A DNA stretch of 64,000 nucleotides from Paenibacillus sp. FSL R5-0912 (GTDB lineage: Bacteria > Bacillota > Bacilli > Paenibacillales > Paenibacillaceae), in assembly GCF_000758605.1 (NCBI RefSeq), contig NZ_CP009282.1, positions 4,650,001 to 4,714,000 on the forward strand, given 5' to 3'. Shown here in pieces: positions 18,001 to 26,089 of the stretch. Made by a program: the position numbers and the translations under genes. Under the pieces are notes generated by a model that saw nothing but the letters and a program-made list of their open reading frames with translations, did no database searches and had not been told where the DNA came from. How positions within the stretch are numbered: the stretch's first letter is position 1; each line of letters begins with the position of its first letter.

Positions 18001-21000
18001 CATGTCTTCCGGTACGTTCAGCTGCGGCCTGGTCGTATCTACGACCTTAATCTTCTGTACCTTGGTAGATACATTGCCGTTCGCATCGGTAGCAGTCCAG
18101 GTGATCTCAGTTATGCCCAGCGGATAAGCATCCGGGGCGTTGTTTACAAGCGTAACTTTGAAAATATCTGTTGCGGTTGCTTGCCCGATCCCCACAGGTG
18201 TCTTCACCGCTGTAGCTTCTACGATCCTATCTTCCGGCACGTTCAGCTGCGGGCAGGTCGTATCCACAACCGTAATGGTCTGCACCTTGGCAGATACATT
18301 GCCGTTCGCATCGGTAGCAGTCCAGATGACCTTCGTTTCACCGAGCGGATAGGCATCCGGGGCGTTGTTGGTAAGCGTAACTGGATAAATATCCGTTGCT
18401 GACGCCAGTCCGATCTCCACAGGCGTCTGCACTGCGGTGGCTTCCACCGTCAGATCTTCCGGCATAGTGAGCACTGGTTTCGTGGTATCTACCACTGTTA
18501 TGATCTGTACCCCAGTGGAGATATTGCCATTCTCATCTATGGCCGTCCAGTTCACTTTTGTGATACCTAACGGATAAGCCTCCGGGGCATCGCTCTTGAC
18601 CGTAACCTCGAATAAATCTGTGGCTGTTGCCGTCCCAATTTCGACCGGTGTGTGTAGCGCTGCAGCTTCTACGGTTACATCCTCCGGAATACTAAGCACC
18701 GGCTTTGTGGTATCCACTACTGTAACCTTTTGCTTGCGGTTGGACACATTGCCGTTCTTGTCCTTGGCCGTCCAGGTCACCTCTTTCACTCCCAGAGGGA
18801 ATGAAGCCGGAGCATCGCTGGTCACTGAGGCGACTCCGAAAATATCTGTGGCTGCCGGCACCCCGAGCTGAACCGGAGTTGTACGTCCGGTGGCTTCAAT
18901 TGTAATATCCGGCGTTGCAGCTATTACCGGTGCGGTATTGTCCACAACGGTAATAATTTGCGTCCCGGTACTGAAGTTCCCGTTCGCATCGGTCGCCTTC
19001 CAGGTCACAATTGTTTTGCCTAGCGGATAACTGGAAGGACCATTACTGACAACCGTTACCGGGAACAGATCCGTTGCCGTAGCCTTGCCAATATTGACAG
19101 GGGTACTAACTGCTGTAGCCTCGATGCTGATATCCTCAGGGACTGTCAGCACTGGCAGTGTTGTATCGGCTACCGTCACTTTTTGCTTGCCTGTAGTTAC
19201 TAAACCGTTGGCATCCTTAGCGGTCCAGATGACTTCAGTCGTTCCCACTGAATAGACCTCGGGAGCATTGCTGGTTACTGTAACCGGAAAAATATCCGTA
19301 GCTGTTGCCTCTCCAATCACTACCGGAGTTTTAACTGCTGTAGCCTCGACTCCTACATCTGCAGGGATCTGGAGTTCAGGAGCGGTCGTATCCACTACCG
19401 TCACATCCTGTGTCCCAATCGCCACATTACCGCTTGGATCACTAGCCATCCAAGTCACTCTGGTTGTGCCGACAGGGAAATCATCCGGCGCATCGTTAAT
19501 GACAGTGGTCTTGAATAGATCGAAGACAACGGGCTGGCCCAGATCAACTATGGATCTGACCGCTGTCGCCTCTACTGTAATATTCTCAGGTACAGTAAGG
19601 ACTGGCTTGGTAGTATCCACGATCTTGATCTCTTGCGTACCTATAGTTGCATTGCCATGTTCATCTGTTATGGTCCAGGTCACCTTGGTCGTGCCAAGCG
19701 GGAAATCTGCCGGAGCATCCTTCGCGATTGTCACCGGGAATATTTCTGTTACCACCGGCTGGCCGATGTCCACCTTCGTTCTTTCTCCGGTCGCTTCTGC
19801 CGTTTTATTGCCTGGCAGCGTGACAAGCGGCTTCGTTGTATCTACAATTTTTACCGTCTGTGTTAGCTTGGTGCTGTTGCCGTTCTCATCGGTAGCTGTC
19901 CAGGTAACTACCGTGGTCCCAAAGATAAAGCTGTCTGGTGCATTGTTCGTAACCGTAACCTTGAAAATATCTGTAGCCGTCGCCTGCCCCAGCTCTACCG
20001 GTGTCTTAATGGCAGTGGCTTCTGCTGTAATATCCCCGGGCACTGTCAGGTGTGGCGCTGTCTTGTCTGTAACCGTGATCTTCTGCACCTGTTCCGAGAC
20101 ATTTCCATGCTCGTCTCTGGCTGTCCAGGTTACCAGGGTTGTGCCTACCGGATAGTCAGCCGGAGCATCATTCGTTAAAAGCACATCGAACAGATCAGTG
20201 GCTTCGGCTTGTCCGGTAGCTACCTTCGTCCGTTTGGCTGTTGCTTCCACTGTAATATCCTTCGGAATCGTCAGCTCAGGCTTGGTTGTATCGGTAATCA
20301 CGATAGTCTGATCTGCTGTAGAGGTATTGCCATTCTCATCTTTCGCCACCCAGCTGACCTTAGTGGTTCCTACCGGATAGTCTTCAGGCGCATTATTCGT
20401 AATACTTACCTTGAAAATATCCGTAGCGGTTGCTGTGCCAACAGCTACCGCTGTTCTTCGGCCCACAGCTTCTTTCGTAATGCCCGCAGGCACAGTCAGC
20501 ACCGGCTTGATCCGATCGACTACTGTTACCTTCTGTGTAGCTGTGATCACGTTGCTGTTCGCATCTGTCGCGGTCCATGTGACCGTAGTTGGACCTATAG
20601 GGAATTCCTTCGGCGCATCATTCACCACAATGACCGGAAAGATATCAACGGCCGAGGCTCCACCAACAACAAACGGTGTTTGTACAGCCGTAGCTTCCAC
20701 TACGATATCTCCCTGCACAGTGAGCACTGGTTTCGTTGTATCCTTTACGGTGATCTTCTGCACCTGTGAAGAAGTATTGCCAACCGGATCCACAGCTGTC
20801 CACTTTACAGTTGTCGTACCGATTGGATAATCCGCCGGTGCATCGTTTGTCAGGATGACATCCGGGATGGAAATATCCTGAACGGAGGCTTTGCCAATAT
20901 CGACAGGAGTACGTACTGCCTTGGCCTCAATAGTAATATCTGCCGGAACGGTGATTACCGGAATGGTTTTATCTATTTTCACTTCCGTTGTCTGCACAGG

Positions 21001-22533
21001 TGTACTGTTACCTGCCTGATCCACTGCCCAGAATGTAAGAGGTGTAATTCCTTCCGTCTGAACGGCGAACGAAGCGGTTGTTCCTGATACAGTCTTCTCT
21101 TCCCCGTCTGCTCCCAGTGTATAATGGATCTCCTTAACACCCGAGTTGGCATCTGAAGCGGTGAGCGAGACTGTGACATCCGTACTGTTCCAGCCCTTAT
21201 CATTCGCTTTCGGGCTTAGAATGCTGGCAATGAGCGGGCCGCTCTTGTCAATTTTCACGGTCACTGTCCGGGCGGCTTCCGCATTCCCGGTCTTATCCAC
21301 AGCCCAGTAACTGACTGCAGTTGTTCCTTCCTCGTCGATCTCAAGCCCGGCACTTGTACCCGCAGTTTTCACGGCATCATTCTCACCCAGCTTATAATAG
21401 ATAGAGTCCACACCGGAATATTGATCCTCTGCGGCAAAATGCAGCGTTGCCTTCCCGTGATTCCAGCTGCCGGCTTCGGCACCCGTCACGGTTATCGCTG
21501 TAACCGGAGCGCTTTTGTCAATGTTAATGGGCCCAAAGGTCGCGATGGAATAATGGTTCTTATCCTCATCACTGGTTGCGACACTGTCAACAGCCTTCCC
21601 CGTTGCCGTCATGCCGACTCCCTCAGCTGTGAAGCTCTGATCGGAGGTCAGTGATTTGATGCCGGATAAGGTATCTTCCGCCGTGTAATGAACCGTCACC
21701 GAATGACTGGTCCAGGTTCCCGCAATGTACGGAGTTCCACCATCAACCTTCGCTGTGGCCTTAATCGTAGGCGGAGTGGTGTCGATCAGGTTGGAGCCTA
21801 CGGAACCGATCTCCACCTTGAAGGTAACCGGCTGCAGACCCGGGACTGTAGCTTTCACCTCCAGTGTCTTAATGACACCAGTGCTTTTAGAATAGACCTG
21901 GTAGCCTTCTCCAGCATAACCTGTGTAGTTGTTAGCGGCTGTGGCATATCCGTTTGCATCCGAGAAAACCGTGATCCCAGTGCTGTTAAGCCCGCGCATA
22001 ACCGCTGTGATTGTGCTGTCCTCCGAAACGGTGAATGTAACCGGAACACCTGCCAGCGGATTGCCCGCCAGATCCTTGACAGCCACGACCTGCGGAAGCA
22101 TAAATCCGCGTCCCCCTGGAATAACACCCGAGGCCTGTGACAGCTTGATCTGCTGCAGCAGCGGTGACACCGGGGCCATCGTTCCCTGTACATCGCTGGC
22201 CGCAAGCAGACTCAGCTGATACGCACCGTGATGCAATATGACTCCAAGAGTAGGGTCTAGCCCATACACCGAATCATATACGGAATTGTAGACCGATTCT
22301 TTGACTGTTAATCTATTCTGAATCGGCTGTACGGTAGGCGGAGCATCATACACTGCCGCAAAAGCTTTGCCTGCGCTCTGATCCGAAGAGCCGTCCGGGA
22401 ACATTTTCGCTGAGCCGAATACGGCGCCGGGCGCCAGCATCAGAATCAGGAGTGAGAGACACAGCCATTTACTGATAATGCCTAACCGTCCTTGCTGCAC
22501 ATGCTTCATTTTCCTCTTTGAATGTTTCATCAT
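15037..22533 (-). CDS. Giant secreted protein with 24 HYR repeats and C-terminal CBM3
   Basis: 2498 residues. A basic N-terminus and hydrophobic stretch (WLCLSLLILMLAPGAVFGSA, to about residue 42) make a Sec signal peptide. Around 115-245 is a Big_1-like Ig domain (VTFTVSEDSTITAV...ANGYATAANNY). About 255-530 holds OmpL47-like modules (YYKLGE, YWAVDKTGN). I count 24 HYR units of 75 residues (pattern TTKPVLTVP.DITVEATA...GTT.VTWTATDANGN). The end (VQSYNASRSSVSNTIFPRI...LRYYYTIDGEK) is a family 3 cellulose-binding module. There is no LPXTG or S-layer domain. A role as a long adhesin binding polysaccharide is inferred. It sits between two holin genes in the eCIS locus, so a host-range function is possible, but a Sec signal argues against a particle fibre. 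Confidence 0.85.
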   Translation of the reverse strand: MMKHSKRKMKHVQQGRLGIISKWLCLSLLILMLAPGAVFGSAKMFPDGSSDQSAGKAFAAVYDAPPTVQPIQNRLTVKESVYNSVYDSVYGLDPTLGVILHHGAYQLSLLAASDVQGTMAPVSPLLQQIKLSQASGVIPGGRGFMLPQVVAVKDLAGNPLAGVPVTFTVSEDSTITAVMRGLNSTGITVFSDANGYATAANNYTGYAGEGYQVYSKSTGVIKTLEVKATVPGLQPVTFKVEIGSVGSNLIDTTPPTIKATAKVDGGTPYIAGTWTSHSVTVHYTAEDTLSGIKSLTSDQSFTAEGVGMTATGKAVDSVATSDEDKNHYSIATFGPINIDKSAPVTAITVTGAEAGSWNHGKATLHFAAEDQYSGVDSIYYKLGENDAVKTAGTSAGLEIDEEGTTAVSYWAVDKTGNAEAARTVTVKIDKSGPLIASILSPKANDKGWNSTDVTVSLTASDANSGVKEIHYTLGADGEEKTVSGTTASFAVQTEGITPLTFWAVDQAGNSTPVQTTEVKIDKTIPVITVPADITIEAKAVRTPVDIGKASVQDISIPDVILTNDAPADYPIGTTTVKWTAVDPVGNTSSQVQKITVKDTTKPVLTVQGDIVVEATAVQTPFVVGGASAVDIFPVIVVNDAPKEFPIGPTTVTWTATDANSNVITATQKVTVVDRIKPVLTVPAGITKEAVGRRTAVAVGTATATDIFKVSITNNAPEDYPVGTTKVSWVAKDENGNTSTADQTIVITDTTKPELTIPKDITVEATAKRTKVATGQAEATDLFDVLLTNDAPADYPVGTTLVTWTARDEHGNVSEQVQKITVTDKTAPHLTVPGDITAEATAIKTPVELGQATATDIFKVTVTNNAPDSFIFGTTVVTWTATDENGNSTKLTQTVKIVDTTKPLVTLPGNKTAEATGERTKVDIGQPVVTEIFPVTIAKDAPADFPLGTTKVTWTITDEHGNATIGTQEIKIVDTTKPVLTVPENITVEATAVRSIVDLGQPVVFDLFKTTVINDAPDDFPVGTTRVTWMASDPSGNVAIGTQDVTVVDTTAPELQIPADVGVEATAVKTPVVIGEATATDIFPVTVTSNAPEVYSVGTTEVIWTAKDANGLVTTGKQKVTVADTTLPVLTVPEDISIEATAVSTPVNIGKATATDLFPVTVVSNGPSSYPLGKTIVTWKATDANGNFSTGTQIITVVDNTAPVIAATPDITIEATGRTTPVQLGVPAATDIFGVASVTSDAPASFPLGVKEVTWTAKDKNGNVSNRKQKVTVVDTTKPVLSIPEDVTVEAAALHTPVEIGTATATDLFEVTVKSDAPEAYPLGITKVNWTAIDENGNISTGVQIITVVDTTKPVLTMPEDLTVEATAVQTPVEIGLASATDIYPVTLTNNAPDAYPLGETKVIWTATDANGNVSAKVQTITVVDTTCPQLNVPEDRIVEATAVKTPVGIGQATATDIFKVTLVNNAPDAYPLGITEITWTATDANGNVSTKVQKIKVVDTTRPQLNVPEDMSVEATAVETLVEIGQATATDIFKVTVESNAPATYPLGTTEVTWTATDESGNVTAFVQKITVVDTTKPTLIVPKDQTVEATAVRTPIEIGQAAAEDIFPVTVTSDAPADYPLGTTTVNWKAKDVNGNEIIVLQRITVEDTTQPVLKFKGSLHLTKEATALATPVELEVPEVLELFPVTLTTDAPGFGEQGPITSEDSITAEFPLGITKVTWTAKDHSGNAMIGIVTVTITDTVKPVLKLPADITLEATAVKTPVQIGEATATDIYDVTVTSNAPEDYALGTTEIIWTAKDANGNVSTGVQKITVVDTTKPVLKLPEDKTVEATALRTPVDTGIATATDIFGVTVTSNAPADYELGTTEVTWITTDPNGNSTTSVQKITVKDTTKPVLKLPADKTVEAAALKTPVDIGLATATDIYGVTVTSNAPADYALGTTEVIWTATDENGNSITGVQKITVVDTTKPVLKLPADKTVEAAALKTPVDIGLATATDIYGVTVTSNAPADYALGTTEVIWTATDENGNSITGVQKITVVDTTKPVLKLPADKTVEAAALKTPVDIGLATGTDIYGVTVTSNAPADYALGMTEVIWTATDANGNVTTDVQKITVQDTTKPVLGLPEDKVAEATALKTPVDIGLATGTDIFGVTVTSNAPADYALGMTEVKWTATDANGNVTTGVQKITVKDTTKPVLKLPADKTVEATALKTPVDIGLATATDIFGVTVTSNAPADYALGMTEVKWTATDANGNVTTGVQKITVKDTTKPVLKAPADIAVPALGTKTPVNLGQATATDIFGFTLKNDAPADGFPFGKTAVTWTATDVNGNVSTAVQYVTVTQVFKVQSYNASRSSVSNTIFPRITFENTSSSTIQLSSIKLRYYYTIDGEKSQSFYTDYSRVSGSSGSRTIQSYITGSFQKTASKTGSDYYLEIGFSSSAGSLKPGEEVEIQCRFWKTNYSNYTQTNDYSFNASATGYTDTNKITAYSSGNLIAGMEP
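16396..16845 (-). repeat. Two adjacent, almost identical 225-bp HYR units
   Basis: Units 16396-16620 and 16621-16845 differ at one base that I can see and encode identical 75-residue repeats. Neighbouring units towards the C-terminus are also close, while N-terminal units have diverged. Confidence 0.9.
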
Positions 22534-22623
22534 GCATCCCCTAACTTTTTATTTGATAAGCGTATTAATCATGGCGAAGCTTGGCCCCTCCTTTACTAAT
22601 CAAAGGGAACTGCGGGCAGGATT

Positions 22624-23028
22624 TCACAACTGTTTATTGCGGTTCACATAAACTTCTATTTTCGTTTCGATCCATGCTTCAAGGTCTCCGATGACAAGGC
22701 CCAGCTCCTCTTTGGCGGCCTCCCCCAAGATGACAATCGCCTTCTCTTTTGCCAGAAGGAAAGATTTCTCCATCGCGGCAGCATCAAAAGCACCTTGCTG
22801 CTTCAGCGTCTCAACGAACGTTTGATTCACAGCAATTACAGCGGATTCAACGGCATCCGCCGCCCGCTCCAGCAGACCGTTTACAGCCTCGCTGCCGATT
22901 TTTTGCTCCAGACGGACCATTTCACGCTTGATATAAGCAATTATTGCTTTTGCCATCAGGCCAAACAGCGGAACAATCAGCACAGTAAGCATGGAATTGA
23001 TAATCTCCGGTGTAAAATAATCCTTCAT
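22624..23028 (-). CDS. LLH-family phage holin
   Basis: 134 residues from the ATG at 23028, chosen for its GGAGG at 7 bases; an earlier in-frame start at 23088 lacks one. One N-terminal membrane segment (INSMLTVLIVPLFGLMAKAIIAYI) is followed by a long amphipathic coiled coil, the layout of LLH holins in phage and phage-tail-like bacteriocin lysis modules. First gene of the leftward run. Confidence 0.7.
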   Translation of the reverse strand: MKDYFTPEIINSMLTVLIVPLFGLMAKAIIAYIKREMVRLEQKIGSEAVNGLLERAADAVESAVIAVNQTFVETLKQQGAFDAAAMEKSFLLAKEKAIVILGEAAKEELGLVIGDLEAWIETKIEVYVNRNKQL

Positions 23029-23114
23029 CGCCAGCGCCTCCAAAAATGTAATTTCGACAAACAAGCCTCCCTTTTTCTCAAAATACATGGTATTGGAGAG
23101 ATTATTTTTACAAC

Positions 23115-23143
23115 TTTAGACAGAAAAATAGTAATCATGTAAA
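23115..23143 (-). promoter_or_regulatory. Candidate promoter of the holin/HYR run
   Basis: TTTACA, a 17-base spacer and TCTAAA on the minus strand, about 90 bases before the holin start. Confidence 0.4.
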
Positions 23144-23152
23144 TTTATGTTT

Positions 23153-23182
23153 TTGTCAGTTGTGGAATCTATGGAATATTTT
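23153..23182 (+). promoter_or_regulatory. Candidate promoter of the sigma-like pair
   Basis: TTGTCA, an 18-base spacer and TATTTT, about 105 bases before the first plus-strand gene. It is back-to-back with the leftward promoter. Confidence 0.3.
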
Positions 23183-23287
23183 ACTTGTTATATAAGAGGA
23201 TCAGCGAATGGTGAAAACCGGCCTGGGGGAACAGGTTCTGCTGAACCCGTCTATAAAGTGTATAACTGAACATGGGGAGGTAAATTC

Positions 23288-23647
23288 ATGATTACCTGTG
23301 ATGACGAGCTAGTTGAAACCTGCAGAAAATTGTTAAAACGCTCAGCATGGAGAATCCAATATAAGACTCGCATTCAACTGATACGGGAAAGTAATCCGCT
23401 CTATGAGAATCAGCTTTATGACAACAGCTTTGAGAGTCTGGTAATTTCAGAGTTATTCGTCGACGAGCTGTTGGAAATGATCCCCTGGGAAAAATGCAGG
23501 TACATTATCAAAAAAACGGTAATAGACGGGATGGCAGAGCAAGAGGTTGCAGGCGAATTACATATGACTCAACAGGGGGTTAGCAAATGGAAGCGCAAGG
23601 GACTGGAAATTTTGAAGGAAAATCTCATCCATTCGTCGAGACAGTAA
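23288..23647 (+). CDS. Sigma-70 region 4-like regulator (SigO/Xpf-like)
   Basis: 119 residues; GGGGAGG before the ATG. The C-terminal half (YIIKKTVIDGMAEQEVAGELHMTQQGVSKWKRKGLEIL) is a sigma region 4 helix-turn-helix. No region 2 is evident. Such short sigma-like activators control PBSX-type (Xpf) and other phage-derived loci. With the overlapping downstream gene it may form a two-part sigma factor like SigO/RsoA of Bacillus subtilis. It is divergent from the lysis/toxin genes and is a natural candidate for their regulator, though that is inference. Confidence 0.65.
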   Translation: MITCDDELVETCRKLLKRSAWRIQYKTRIQLIRESNPLYENQLYDNSFESLVISELFVDELLEMIPWEKCRYIIKKTVIDGMAEQEVAGELHMTQQGVSKWKRKGLEILKENLIHSSRQ

Positions 23648-23805
23648 AAAAAGCGAAGAGCGGAGATAAAGCATCCATGGAGGATATTCTTAGCCTGTTC
23701 TCGGTAGACATCGAATATTTATCCAAATTCATCATGCTGCCACGGGAAGAAGCCATCCAAACCTTGAAAATCGAACTTATAAATATTGTTTATCAGGATT
23801 TGTAA
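23587..23805 (+). CDS. Small RsoA/HTH_16-like protein, overlapping the sigma-like gene
   Basis: 72 residues in the +1 frame, overlapping the upstream gene by 61 bases; AGGGGG lies 6 bases before the ATG. The pattern VETVKKAKSGDKASMEDILSLF...REEAIQTLKIELINIVYQDL resembles the small helix-turn-helix (HTH_16) proteins and RsoA, which supply a region 2-like part to a split sigma factor. The deep overlap implies matched synthesis of both subunits. The function is inferred by eye. Confidence 0.55.
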   Translation: MEAQGTGNFEGKSHPFVETVKKAKSGDKASMEDILSLFSVDIEYLSKFIMLPREEAIQTLKIELINIVYQDL

Positions 23806-23932
23806 ATCTAGAAAGAACAATGCTCAAATCCTACATAATTTCTGTCTTATCCAATCCATGTGACCGTTTCAGCAGGAAAGATAACGATAATGGATTGCGC
23901 GAAACCTATTGATTCTTATCTGCTCAGAGTAA

Positions 23933-23975
23933 AGAGGGCATCCATACGGAGTTTACCGATTGGATGCCCTCTTTT
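23933..23975 (+). terminator. Terminator of the sigma-like operon
   Basis: AGAGGGCATCCA/TGGATGCCCTCT stem with a 16-base loop and a short T run, about 130 bases after the second gene. The remaining bases of 23806-24095 show nothing recognisable. Confidence 0.7.
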
Positions 23976-24095
23976 ATATGCAATGTTTAAACAGAAACAG
24001 CCGGAACTGTATATTATACCAGAGAAAATCCAACTATTTCCGGCCGCCGGTGCAGCTAATCCGATTAGCAGGAGTTTCTATAGAGAGGTTCAACA

Positions 24096-24947
24096 TTAAT
24101 CATACAAAACTTCAATCATCTGCCTTGTCTTCGCCAGCTGTTCCACAGTTAAATCATGCTGGGCAGAGGCATATACGCTAAAGACAATATCGAGTACAAA
24201 TAATTGGGCAAATCTCGAGCTTGTTGCTGCACTGCGAAGCTTGGCTTCCGGTGCACGTGATGTAAATAGAGAAACATCCGCGAGCTGGGCAAGCTTGTTA
24301 TTTCCGGGACGGGTAAGGCTAATCGTTTTGATCCCCTGCTCCTTGGCCCGTTTTGTTAATTGAATGACCTCTCTCGTCTCACCGCTATACGAAATTCCCC
24401 AGAAGACGGCGTTTTCTGATTTCGTAGCCATGGCTGCGGCCAATAAATGACGGTCTGAAATAGCATATACATTTTTGCCGAGCCGAAGCCATTTCTGTGC
24501 TGCATCCTCTGCAATGATAAAAGAGGCGCCTATCCCATAAACATAAATAACCTCTGCCTGTTGTAACAGGCTCACGGCCTGCCCGATCGATTGCGCATCC
24601 AGTTGACTGGCCGTGTTCTGAAAGGTCAATATGGTATTGGACAACATTTTATCAATGATAGAATGCACTGTTTCATTGGATTCAACATCAAAGTAGCCCA
24701 CATAATTCTTGTTCTCTACTTCAGCGGATAAACGGATCTTCAGAGCGGGGAAGCCCTCGATGCCCAGTGACCGGCAAAAACGGACAACCGCCGCACTGCT
24801 TGCCTCCGCTTTGGCTGCTAGCTCATGTATGGTCATATGCATCACTTCTTTAGCATTGGCAAGAATGAACTCCGCTACTTTTTTTTCTGATTCCGGAAGT
24901 TCATTCAATACCAGTTCAATTTGGGAAATCATACTTCCTGCTGCCAA
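24096..24947 (-). CDS. murR: MurR/RpiR family transcriptional regulator of muropeptide recovery
   Basis: 283 residues: an N-terminal RpiR helix-turn-helix (MTIHELAAKAEASSAAVVRFCRSLGIEGF, residues about 38-65) and a C-terminal SIS domain that binds a phosphosugar (VYVYGIGASFIIAEDAA, VFWGISYSGETREV). It is the last gene of the murQ-murP-mupG-murR operon, the same set found in Staphylococcus. It likely senses MurNAc 6-phosphate and binds the palindrome at 28483-28497. Confidence 0.85.
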   Translation of the reverse strand: MAAGSMISQIELVLNELPESEKKVAEFILANAKEVMHMTIHELAAKAEASSAAVVRFCRSLGIEGFPALKIRLSAEVENKNYVGYFDVESNETVHSIIDKMLSNTILTFQNTASQLDAQSIGQAVSLLQQAEVIYVYGIGASFIIAEDAAQKWLRLGKNVYAISDRHLLAAAMATKSENAVFWGISYSGETREVIQLTKRAKEQGIKTISLTRPGNNKLAQLADVSLFTSRAPEAKLRSAATSSRFAQLFVLDIVFSVYASAQHDLTVEQLAKTRQMIEVLYD

Positions 24948-25008
24948 GTTCTAAGCTCCTCTCCTCAGTCTATTCTCCTTATTGTAACAAAATAGAGGGG
25001 AGTAATCA

Positions 25009-26070
25009 TTAAGTAGCAGCTGTGAAGCTAAAGCGCCTTCCGCCTTGTCTGACGTAGTCCAAAAGAGGAAGGTCCTCTTCTATCACATGACCAATCACAT
25101 TAACAGCTTCATGTGCTGGCAGATCTCTTAATGTGATCTGCAGCTCATGTTCATAGCGGCCGTACAAATAATTATCGACGGTAACCGTTCCTCTAGGCCG
25201 CTTGTACGTATGCATAGGCGCAATACTTCGGGTCATTACAAAACGTTCCTGATCTGTCCGGGCAGTTTCTGAGCGAACTACATCACGGGCAGCGTCCAGG
25301 CGGTTCAGGTGGACCTTATCCCATAGGGCATAAGGCAATTCTTGGATTACCCGCAAAGAAATAATCCCTTCTTCATACTGCTGAAATTGAACCTGAGACC
25401 CTTCTGATAGGGTTAAATCGCCAACGAAAATTTTGTCCACCGCACAATCTTTCTCTAATTCCAGATAAGCTAGAAAAGAAGATTGATTCCTGTGCTTCTC
25501 TAAGGTAGGCAAGCTTTGAAATAACGGTTTTCTCTTTAGCCCGTCTCCCGGAATAAAGGCCATCGTCGTAATACCTTCCGCTTGCAGCCATCTGTTCTTC
25601 GCTATAAATGCTTCTTTATCCAGACCTGTCTCCGGGCGGGGATAATAATTATGCCAGGCTTCAATATTGTCTAGACAAATGTGATGCTCTTGTAAGGCAG
25701 CCAGGAATTCCGGGGTTAAGGTACTGGCATTTAAGGCGATTTTCATTTTGTGTGAGTAGGCTGCAATTTCAACGGCGCTAAAACCAAAATCCATCCGCAA
25801 ACCTGTAACACCAGCTTCCAGTAGAAAGGGAAATGAAAATTTCTCCAATGCTTTTCCGGAAATATCCGCCATCAGGTCCATTCCTAACCGCCGGGCAGCG
25901 TTTGCGATCTCCAGCAATTTCTCCTTCAATTGTCCGATATCATCTTCCGGCATATGAAGAGAGGTGAATATCTCCGTACAGCCTGCAGCCTTCATTTCTT
26001 CCATATACCTAACGTTGTCTTCTAACGAGCGGTCCGCCACAAAAATCGAAATTCCGAGCAATGGAATCAC
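25009..26070 (-). CDS. mupG: 6-phospho-N-acetylmuramidase (MupG/DUF871)
   Basis: 353 residues, the usual family length. LLGISIFVADRSLEDNVRYMEEMKAAGCTEIFTSLHMPEDD is the DUF871 opening. The N-terminal part is a TIM barrel and the C-terminal part a smaller beta domain. MupG hydrolyses cytoplasmic MurNAc 6-phosphate-GlcNAc, made when the PTS imports the disaccharide, to MurNAc 6-phosphate and GlcNAc. It follows murP by 19 bases. Confidence 0.85.
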   Translation of the reverse strand: MIPLLGISIFVADRSLEDNVRYMEEMKAAGCTEIFTSLHMPEDDIGQLKEKLLEIANAARRLGMDLMADISGKALEKFSFPFLLEAGVTGLRMDFGFSAVEIAAYSHKMKIALNASTLTPEFLAALQEHHICLDNIEAWHNYYPRPETGLDKEAFIAKNRWLQAEGITTMAFIPGDGLKRKPLFQSLPTLEKHRNQSSFLAYLELEKDCAVDKIFVGDLTLSEGSQVQFQQYEEGIISLRVIQELPYALWDKVHLNRLDAARDVVRSETARTDQERFVMTRSIAPMHTYKRPRGTVTVDNYLYGRYEHELQITLRDLPAHEAVNVIGHVIEEDLPLLDYVRQGGRRFSFTAAT

Positions 26071-26089
26071 CTCAATATTTCAGGGTCGC

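Noticed and set aside
16429..20155. Several plus-strand frames of 200-300 codons over the HYR gene
   Set aside because: Antisense of 225-bp repeats; their products repeat with the same period and have no domain.
1..23805. Complete prophage
   Set aside because: Holins, endolysin and a phage-type regulator are present, but there is no capsid, terminase, portal or integrase, and the toxin carries the eCIS cargo motif. A contractile injection locus fits better.
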